Source: Dipetalonema caudispina
Lineage: Eukaryota > Nematoda > Chromadorea > Rhabditida > Onchocercidae
Assembly: GCA_013365325.1 (NCBI GenBank)
Contig: JABVXV010000003.1
Span: 682,001 to 746,000, forward strand
Direction of reading: 5' to 3'
DNA: 64,000 bases
Shown piece by piece: positions 52,366 to 64,000 of the stretch. The translations under genes were made by a program, and so were the position numbers. Under the pieces are notes generated by a model that worked only from the letters and a program-made list of their open reading frames with translations, was not told where the DNA came from and ran no database searches. The number at the start of each line of letters is the position of its first letter. Position 1 is the first letter of the stretch.

Positions 52366-55154
52366 AAATAGAAAATGTAAAGCAGTTTTTGAATGCCACA
52401 GTAATAATAGCGGGAAAATTTTTTTAAATTGATTAATTGGTTTAAAAAAAGGTCAGCTGTGTGGTATTGCTTGTAAACAAGTAGAAGCAGTTTAGCTGTA
52501 CCAGTAAAATTGAGTTAAGGACACTTCTCTTTCCCATCAAACAACTGCTCCAAGAAAAAACTTTTTTCCCAAGTGCTAGCATCATTTGCTTTTACGAAAA
52601 CTCATTAATCAATTCAGCTAATGAAATTCAAAGTTTCCGAAATTTGTGAATTAAAGGTTTTCTTTTTTTTTTTTTTGAGGTAAGATTTGCAAGGAAGGGA
52701 CCAATAAATTGAATATGCGCCATTCAACTACTATAAGAGTATGGCAGTACCCAACATTTCATTTATGAATTTCAACTTTATTTGCTATCGCCGTACTATG
52801 ATATCTAGTTATTAAGCTTTGAGAGCTTCGAACTTTTTGCTTCATATGGAATAAATCTTCTAATTTAATTTATATATATGTATATATATATAAGATTATA
52901 TTACCTTTGGTCTAGCTGTCCTTATTACCTTCCGATATTAATCAATGCTATTATAAAATTGTGATACGACATTGCTTTTGCACAATTCAGTAGCGTTATT
53001 GAGTCTTGAAAACTTTATTGCTTAGGGTCACTGTTTATAGTTTAGGAGTCAATAAAGTTTTTGAAAGAGATGACCTAAGAGGAGATAATTGAACAATACA
53101 ATAAAAAGATACAAAAGTAAATGACAAAAGGAAGAAAGGAGGAAATCCATCATTATGTGTCTTTTTTAACACTCTATTAACTGTTCCGCTCTTCGAACTC
53201 TATTCCTTACCTGCCGAATTTTTATCCGTGACCCTTGACCTCAGGAGAGAATGGCGCTTAGTCATGCTTTCATTATTACTGTACTTGGTCTAATATACTG
53301 TTTTTTTTTATTATTTCGCAACTACAACAACTATTGTCGGCATAAACTGATTGAAGTTATTCATCCAAAATTCAAAAATGTTTGGTTGTATGCTAAACAC
53401 TGAAAAAGTGGACGGATCGAACTGCGATTATAATCCATTTGTGAAAGAAGCCATTTTTGAAAGAATCTGAAAAATGTATTGCCTAGAACAGTTGTTCCAA
53501 TTAATTTGCAAAGTGCAAGCTGTTGTTGGTATTGCTGCTGCAACAATCCGAGCAGATGAGTGAATATCAGATATCAGTTGTTTTCTATCAACTGATTAGC
53601 TTCTTGCCTTGTCAGTTTTGATCCTAACTGACAACTGTCTCTTTCATACAGTTTTACAGAAGATTAGATCTCGAAATATTACCTCACCAAAATGTTTTGG
53701 AACTGCTTCTGCTACACGTAACCTCTGAGTATCATGGAAACTCAACGGAAATATTACAAGAGAGCCCCGGGGTATCTCGGAATTACGCAATGGGATCAAA
53801 TCTCCAAATCTTTATAATAATGATTTCTAATTTGTAAGACTCAAAGAAGGAGCAAAAACTAAATTATTATTTTTCCTCATTCAGGATCTAATGATTTTAA
53901 TGTATTCTAAATCTTGTTGAGATTTAAGACAAGGCTACGAGTATGTTAACAATGAAAAAAAAAATCAGTGAAACTCAAAAAAAGGAACTCATACTAACAT
54001 TTTGACGTCCGTGAACATAAACGTCAACGTCTTGTACAAAAAAAGCAAATTACGTAGCTAAGAAGACGTAAGCTTCACGAGGAATTCAAAAATTTTCGAG
54101 AACGAATCAAATTTCGTCTATGAAATTTCATCAGAAGCAATATCTTAATGAAGTAACTTACATTTAAAAAGATTTACTGAAAACGAATTTTATGAAGAAG
54201 AGCTAAATGAGCAAGAAAAAGAGTGAAAGGTAAAGGATACGGTAGGTCGTGTGGCGATGATTACATTATTTCCCCGTTGATGCATCATCCATCCTTCTTT
54301 CTTCTACTATAACACAATTATGGAAATTTTGTTCGATGACCCGATGTCCTCCATCAAAGTGTTATTTTCATAGATGTTTAGTATAAAGTATTGATTTACT
54401 CAAATAGAACTAACTGAAAATGAAGTTGGATTGTGAATGAAGTCCTAAATTATTTGGAGGAAAAAGAAACCCTATCAAGAGAAATATTAATTGTCAAATT
54501 ATTTCAAAAATTATAAAAGAAGCTCCAAAAAAATCGAAACGAAATTAAAAATACACTTAAAATATATGAGAGGAGAATTTAAATCTTCTCCTGAAAAGAA
54601 AACAATTCTTGTATTTAGCACAAATTACATTCTTAACAATCGACCGCCTTTTAACTATTGGGGGAAATGAACTATAAAGTCACTTGAAAAGAATTTATTC
54701 TAGGAGGAGTGACCAGTTCAGATTGCAGAGGCATTACAGTATAAAATGATTGATCATCATGCTAATCCTGATAATGAGTGATAATCATCTCCGCTTAATG
54801 CAGTCCGAATAACTACTTGCACAATGAGAGAGAACGGAGAAACTTCGATGTCATCCCCTCAGCACTAATAATATTTCGTTTAATAAATTAGTAATTACTG
54901 TAGAATGTTATTAAAATCATCCAATATTATATTATAGCTTTCCTTGCTGAATATAACAATTAATGATGAATCGTAAGACTGAATATGGTACTGGTTGATT
55001 TAATGTTATGATGAGATCACGACTGTCACATACCTGGAGTGAAATTCATTCTAGAAGAAAGAAAAACCTAATGTGTTTAAATAAACTTCATTGATAATTA
55101 AAAACGATAATCAGTGAAATATTATAGATAATAATTGGTAACCAGTGAATGTAG

Positions 55155-55256
<102 letters not shown>

Positions 55257-58210
55257 GTAAAATGTAATAGATAAGTCGGAGGAGCATTCGTTTTTCCGGA
55301 TTGATAGTTAAAGCGATTTAATAAAAGTGAAATGAACACCACTTCACTTTTCGAAAAAAGAAATACATTTCATAATTCGAGGATATCCAAAGCTGTGTAA
55401 ATAATATCAATCCAAAAGTATGCTTAATGTTGGCCGACATACGGAAAGTTGCGGATAGCTATGAACTATTGTGTACCAAATTGCGAAAATCATTTAGATC
55501 GATCAGCAATTTTCTCAAAAAAATTCCGAAAATGGAGAAATGATTCTTAGATTGAACGACTTTTATATCAGTATTTAGCATTTACCTCTTACAAAAAGCT
55601 GACGATGTTTTTTTATCCGAAATGGATTTTAAGTCGTTCGTGTTTTGATCTGATTCGAGTAATATCTATCAATCCAAATGTAGAATAGTCTGGAAAAAAA
55701 AAAAAGCTGGGAGAATTCTATGGAGGCCGAAAAAATCCTACAACTTTTACGATTTTGACTTTTTTACTAGTTCTGGAGCTTTATATGCTACAGCAGTCAT
55801 ACCAGTCACTAAAATGCTATTTCATTAAAATTTCGAGCCAGATTTTAATTGGCGGTTACATACGTTAAACAAAAGATGATGAATGCAATTGATATTCATG
55901 TTAGGAATTCCAAAAATATTTCATATCAATTAATAGCATCATGAATATATCATCGACTTGATGCAACTCAACAAATATCGAAGATCTATCGGAAATTTAA
56001 CTACTAATTTTGATTAAATCCCTCGTAAAAGACAACAAATGATATCTTATATCTCCCCTTGGTACCAAAAATGAGTTGATTATCAATAGATCGAAAGACG
56101 AATTTGTAAACAGTGATGCAGGTCAGAGCACTCGGACAGCGATCTTGCGACAATATCCTTATTATTTATCCACCCAAAACAAAAAAAAAAAGAAATGCAG
56201 GAAATGACTTTGTAAATGTTCGCAGCAACTTACGCATTCATCGAATAAATTTGCGTGTATGAAATGAACGTTACTTCACAGAGTGGACAATTGCTCATCA
56301 AACCTCAAAATAATTGTCTCATTGTTTGGAAGAATGATGGAAAACATTTTGATTATGCCGACCATTCTCAATTCACAATTTTCCCCTTATAATAGCGTAA
56401 TTTGCATATTTGAGCAGTAGCAGTAGTGATGATTGCAATCGTCTCAATTGCTTATATCAATTGAATGGATGCGTTCTTGATGTTCGCCGATTTGAAATTT
56501 TAACCATTTCAAAATTATCTATAATGGTTGCGCGAAAAATTTAACATTAAGAGGAAAAAATAGGATATTATATCTATGTAGACTGGCATTTCTACTTCGA
56601 AATTTGTCATTTGTAGTGATTTGAATGGGAACGAAAACGCTGAACACAGGGAAGATATCGAAACATTTGTAATGTATAAAATATGACAATTGAAAAGAAA
56701 AAAAATTGAACTGAACTGAAATTTTCGTATTTCAAATTATTTCTATAATTGATATTTTGCACTTCATATTTCTTTTTTTCGTTTTCAATTTTTTATATTT
56801 TACACTTTTACATTTCATAGTTCGATATCAATTTCAACATTATTTTTATATTGCGCGAAAAGCATAACATTATCTGTGGTAAATGAAATGTGAAGAAAAA
56901 AATTATGCTGAAACAAAGGTGACATTTGTGAGGAAAAAGAGAAAAGCAGTATATAGCAATAGTCAATATTCATTCTGAACATATGTGAAATTTGAAAAAT
57001 GATGATGGAATGTTGCCTGGGCCCGATTTAGAAGAAAGAAAATGATCAATCGTTTCATCATCTGTTCCATTAGCTCCGAAATTCTGAAAATCATCAAATA
57101 TTTTAAGATGCGGCCACTAATCAAGATCGATCGAGCTATCACGTCATTTTGAAAACAGATACTCAACAGTGACCATTGGATACTTCTGATATACAGACAT
57201 ATTTCGAAAATTTTTTGTTTTCTCATATGATCATTACAGTTATATTGCATTATGGATTAATTTCATTATTATGCATAAGATTCATTACCATTCCAAAAAG
57301 TATGTAAATAGTGTCAAGTAAAATGTACATTAACTCCACTTTCACGTTTTCACGTAAATGGATAATGTGATTCGATTCCTCTTCCACATCTTACAGTTTA
57401 AGAAGTATATCCCAATTCTCAACCCATCGAATTCTCAATTTTCCATGTTTGACAGATATTTTTTCGTCTCTCCAAAGTCCGCATCTCTTTAAAAGATTTC
57501 TGATGCATATATCGGAATGATATAATTAATTGAATTGATTGAATGCTAGAAGTTGTAATTCGTTGTTAAGAATTTTAGTCCGATAGGACGGACAAGAGCA
57601 CAGATACAGGAGACAAAGGTAAGCAAATAGTATGCCATAAATTTGAGTTAATAAATCTGGCATTTTTTCCCAAATAAAATTGAATATTAAATACTGTAAT
57701 TTTTATGAATCACAACTTTAATCAACACGAAAATATCAAGATCATGTTCAATGATATCACAAGCAAAGCATATTAACAAACATTTCTAGGAAAATTCTAC
57801 AATAAAAGATGAATTAGAACTTCTTAAATTGGTTTTGGTAATATAAAATGAAGACAACAGATTTAAATTCAAAACAAAAATAATCATAACCATTAATTGA
57901 AATTTATTTCTTGTAACTTCTTTTTAAATGGATTTTGGAAATGTGAGATGAATAAGATTGTGATGATTTGAAATTTGCACACTGTTTATTTTAAATGAGG
58001 TAATTATTACAAACAGTAAAGAACTTTGCATTTGTCGTGCTCAGATATCATACTTTAGTAGCGCTGTGTGATTTCCACCTTTCAGTAAATATTATTATTG
58101 CTTATCGAAAGGGATGGATCTCAGAAGAGAGATGAGGGGAAGGTGGACAGTTCCAAAAAAAAAAAAACCTAAAAGTTCATTCTCTGATCATGTTTAATCG
58201 TATGATTTAG

Positions 58211-58268
58211 CAATACATTTTGTATTGTCATTTAAATCAGGTACATTTTGTACCTGATTTAAATGACA
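58211..58268. repeat. two adjacent hairpins with the same ATTTT loop
   Basis: A short hairpin (arms 58211-58216 and 58222-58227) is followed by a perfect 19-bp hairpin (arms 58226-58244 and 58250-58268). Both loops read ATTTT. The second stem is flawless. Confidence 0.85.
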
Positions 58269-59421
58269 CTGCTCTTACCATCTACTCATAAAGTTGAATT
58301 TATAACAATGTTCCACACCCAGATAATATATTTAAATATCATTAGAATTTTCATTTATCTGATAAAGTGTGAATACAGGAGATTAAATGGCTTTATAAGT
58401 TAAGACTTCAATGATAAAGATATGAATTTCATACTAAATCATATTTAATAACAATGTTGAAGGCATTGGGCAGTACTGACCACTCATTTGTGGTTTGAGA
58501 AATAAAATTGTATGATCCTTGAAAAGTAAAATCATCTATGGAATTGTAAGGCTGACCCGAATAAAATGTTATATGCCAGGCTGAGGTTCACTGTTAGTAC
58601 TTCTCATAAGATATTGTTGGATAAGCATTGAAAAATGAAATAAGAGCATATGATAAGGATGCCTGTATAGGTACGACCTTACAAATTTGCTCACAATATG
58701 ATTAATTAATTAGGTTTCAAAATGGATATAAATGTGACGAAATTCAAATTAAATGTCACGAAAATTTAAAATAATTTGTGTTCAAATAATTGTGTTAATC
58801 TATATTTTTTCTCATTGGACTAATTCATCTTACAAATTGTTTTGAAATGAATATCATAAGGTCAAGGATATTCTCACCCTTATTCATGATTGTAAAATTT
58901 AGCTTATCTTTATGACAGTAACAAAATACAGAAATCCATGGTCAGCGTGACCTTGTTTACATGTCTACCTCTGTATCCAATGGGATTGTAAACATGTAGG
59001 ACACTCCTAGTCCACTCACATATGTACATATATATAGGTTGCAACTTCCAAAGGAAGTCACTCTCACCTTTCAACTTTGAACCTTGTACCTTTACCTTCC
59101 ACCCTTCAACTTTCAACTTTCAATTTCACCTTTTCTAAGAAGAACAAGGGTCTCCTCCAAGAAGAACTATCTCGAACAAAAAATCTCTCTTAGGAAGAAC
59201 CATTGGGACAAGAGGTCACTTCTAAAGAAAATCGTTTCTAACCACAACTTCACAAATTGGTGTTATGACGTCTACTGTTATTAAGTCTTCTCTTATTAAA
59301 ATAAATCTCTGCAACAATTTTCGCCTGTGAAACAACAAACTATCCAAAACTTTCACGACAATAAGACCTATTTTCTATCAAAGTCCATTAAATCATGAAC
59401 TTATTGTTGTTGTCCATTCCA

Positions 59422-59685
59422 TCACAAGTCGTAGCTTTCTTTATACACCTGAATTTGCCAACAAAGGAAACCAAGCAAAACACCACCAATCAAACCAATT
59501 AAAAAGCCAACGATCATGCCATGAATAAAGTACCGACTCCATGGAGTCTCTTCTACGGCATCACAATTTTCATCTTCATCTTCTAACATCCAATCATCTT
59601 TCTGTAATTCACGATCGGGATTGATTAGGTCTAGTTTATGATTTGATAATTTCCGGCATTGAACCACAGTAAAGCATATCATCAT
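59422..59685 (-). CDS. small glycine-zipper membrane protein, copy 1
   Basis: From ATG 59683-59685 it encodes 87 aa. A short hydrophobic start (MMICFTVVQC) may belong to a signal peptide. It is followed by an acidic stretch with DDWMLEDEDENC, then one strongly hydrophobic segment at about residues 55-76 in which Gly recurs every fourth position (GMIVGFLIGLIGGVLLG), and a short tail ending YKESYDL. The gene 0.8 kb upstream on the same strand encodes a paralogue. A 3' splice site (ACTTTCAG) lies 11 bases before the ATG, with the frame open through it and at the same phase as the acceptor in copy 2. A tiny upstream exon may therefore supply the true start, or the site takes a spliced leader. No known family was recognised. 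Regular GxxxG spacing usually means close helix packing, so an oligomeric membrane protein is plausible. Confidence 0.72.
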   Translation of the reverse strand: MMICFTVVQCRKLSNHKLDLINPDRELQKDDWMLEDEDENCDAVEETPWSRYFIHGMIVGFLIGLIGGVLLGFLCWQIQVYKESYDL

Positions 59686-59696
59686 TAATTTGTATA

Positions 59697-59705
59697 CTGA
59701 AAGTG
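59697..59705 (-). promoter_or_regulatory. 3' splice acceptor before small membrane gene copy 1
   Basis: Minus-strand ACTTTCAG ends at 59697. It is either a spliced-leader site or the acceptor for an unseen first exon. Confidence 0.55.
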
Positions 59706-60490
59706 ATACGTATTTACAAATCCGAAAAGTAAAGAAGTGTTTTCGTATAGATGATGTCATTCGAATGTCAGACGGGTTCGAACAAGAGTGTACCACTCTG
59801 CTTAATGTGGAGCAGTTGCAAAACGGAACAGAAATAGTGCATGAACGCTACCGGATAATCCGTTTGTTCATGCGAACTCGTCTCGTGAACAAATATCAAA
59901 GTTGAAATCAACTCTCATAGTTCTTCACTCCACTGTGACTTCAGGAAATTTATCTTTTAAAAATCTTCAAAAACCACTACTAACTCACTGGACAACATTT
60001 CAAATGTTGACGCTCCGATTAAACTGAAGAAAAATAACGAGGAAACTTTGATTTAAATTAAATCTCTATGCACCGAATCTATCTTCTAAAAATTTGCATA
60101 AATATCGACAAAAGCATAAGAAAAATCTTTTGAAAATACCAAAATGGCTTCACTGTTATCTTCATATACTTCCGTCGAAACAGTTCAAGCATGAAAAGAC
60201 GTCGAGAGTTAATTTCAGGAGATTTGAATGACATGAAGTAAAGAATCACGTTTTAATAGTCAAAGAAACCATCGAGGTCATTGACGAAATTTTGATGTCT
60301 ACGTAACGATACAGCTCTCCATTTCAAAAATAATCTGAGCAGATGACAACACAGTCATCACGGCATGTTTTATTAGGACTGATCCGAAATCATGGTCACA
60401 GTACTGACCAAAATGACTTACACGTCATACACGTTATATTTTCATGTCTGAGAACAAACTATTACAAACATGTGATAAATTTTTCATCGA
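59706..60490. other. spacer between the two tandem paralogues
   Basis: No gene recognised. It should contain the 3' UTR of copy 2 and either the promoter or first exon of copy 1. The plus-strand frame at 59690-59905 is not supported. Confidence 0.5.
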
Positions 60491-61074
60491 TCACATATGG
60501 AATTTAAGATTCTTAAGGATACAATGGTAAATGAATGCGATACATAGAGCGACACCAAAAATAGCACCAATAAGCTGGCCGACTAAATATCCGATAACAG
60601 TAGGCTTTATCCAATCATTTTCATCACCCTTGCAACTATTTTCCCCATATTCACGTAGCAATAGCCATTGGTCATTCTCCTTTTCCGGTGATTTCTCATT
60701 CTTAACACCTTGAAAACATCGTATCGAACCCAAACACAACGTAATAATTATGCTTATCGCTGAAAACAAAATTTCACAATTTGCTCTATTTGTTTAATTA
60801 ACAAAGATAACAACCTGTTCACGTAAATTCACAGTTCAGTGCAAATGGAAAGTTTCGTAGCACAATACAGCAATTCTTAAATGGACAATAGCCACTAAAA
60901 CCTCTTGGCAACTGATGGCAATATCTCCGATCGATATCAGAAACGAATGCTCAAATAAACCTCAATAATCAAATATGAGATGATATGAAGACCAGATCTG
61001 ACTGGCCAACAATAACATTTAAGAAGGACTTATTCTTAGCCAGGAAATGTGCCAAGCAACCTACCGAAAGACAT
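60491..61074 (-). CDS. small glycine-zipper membrane protein, copy 2
   Basis: Two exons, 61065-61074 (ATGTCTTTCG then GTAGGT) and 60491-60759 (after GTTTTCAG), join in frame to give 92 aa. The join restores a signal-peptide-like start, MSFAISIIITLCLGSIRCFQ. Next come a charged region (SPEKENDQW, then ENSCKGDENDW), a hydrophobic segment with Gly every fourth residue (GYLVGQLIGAIFG), and a short tail. It aligns with copy 1 around D-Q/D-W, E-N-(x)-C, the second Trp and the glycine zipper, so the two are tandem duplicates. The predicted product is a type I single-pass or secreted membrane-inserting protein. It is transcribed divergently from pas-4, 557 bases away. The function is unknown and no family name can be given. 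The 10-nt first exon is inferred from phase and splice motifs only. Confidence 0.72.
60819..60950 (-). other. short Cys-rich open frame inside the intron of copy 2, doubtful
   Basis: Forty-three codons without an ATG, with five Cys (YCHQLPRGF, GYCPFKNCC, NCEF). An acceptor-like CATCAG lies within it and a donor-like CAG/GTTGTT lies at its end. Splicing it to the first exon of copy 2 would give a stop after a few codons, so it is more likely intronic chance. Confidence 0.12.
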
Positions 61075-63675
<2,601 letters not shown>

Positions 63676-64000
63676 TCTTTTAAAAATTTCTTTACTTTGT
63701 TTGAACATATTCGTTGGTCACGAAATTCATTTATATTTAAATTAATTGGTAATTGAAATACAGAGTTGGAATGTAAATCATTTGTTGTTTTTGATTGAAG
63801 TTCTTGATCGGGAATATTTTTAAGTGTTCCTTATTTTTAAATGAAGAGAGTTTCTTGGAGTATGTTATTATAGTAAAAGCCAATCGTATGCTCAAAGTCC
63901 GAAGTAACATCTTTCATTTGTGACCAACCTCACCTTAGCCTTCCTTCTTTCCTCGTTGACATCGAATTCATTCAAAACATGAAAATGTTCTTTTGAAGAA
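63676..64000. other. 3' flank of pas-4
   Basis: It presumably includes the pas-4 3' UTR. No canonical AATAAA was seen on the plus strand here, so the poly(A) signal must be a variant or lie beyond. No further gene starts before the window edge. Confidence 0.6.

Noticed and set aside
59690..59905. 71-codon plus-strand frame opposite the small membrane gene region
   Set aside because: Shadow of the minus-strand gene and its 5' flank; no independent signal.

Overview
The window looks like nuclear DNA of a nematode. It is AT-rich, its genes are split by many short introns with nematode-type splice sites (long T-rich tracts ending in CAG or TAG), and the first coding exons of several genes lie a few bases after a 3' splice-site-like sequence, as expected for spliced-leader trans-splicing. 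The proteins closest to known families are animal-type, with nematode-like features. A spirurid/filarial (clade III) worm would fit, but that is inference: nothing seen names the species, and no clear Wolbachia or mitochondrial insert was recognised.

Layout. (1) Positions 1-750 hold fragmentary minus-strand coding sequence resembling a WD40 protein of the EED/ESC (mes-6) type; the exons do not join in one frame. (2) 5279-8352, minus: a complete six-exon ferrochelatase-family gene of 427 codons. It keeps all four [2Fe-2S] ligand cysteines but has lost the catalytic histidine, so it is probably a non-enzymatic ferrochelatase-like protein. (3) 16194-19748, minus: an eight-exon SoxC-type HMG-box transcription factor (sem-2 orthologue). 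One of its introns contains a 34-bp inverted repeat that encloses an exon-like 28-nt segment. (4) About 19.8-59.4 kb: nearly 40 kb without a confident gene, holding microsatellites, hairpins and a few orphan open frames. It lies 5' of the Sox gene and may be its regulatory landscape. (5) 59422-61074, minus: two tandem paralogous genes for very small secreted or single-pass membrane proteins with glycine-zipper membrane segments. (6) 61632-63675, plus: a complete six-exon 20S proteasome alpha subunit (PSMA7 type, pas-4), head-to-head with the second small membrane gene.

The genes do not form an obvious pathway. pas-4 is housekeeping, the Sox gene is developmental, and the ferrochelatase-like gene belongs to a family tied to haem metabolism. 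The least explained items are the glycine-zipper gene pair, the hairpin-enclosed exon-like segment in the Sox gene, and the cluster-retaining but catalytically altered ferrochelatase homologue. Exon coordinates were derived by hand from splice motifs and reading frames. They are internally phase-consistent for genes 2, 3, 5 (second copy) and 6, but no transcript evidence was available.
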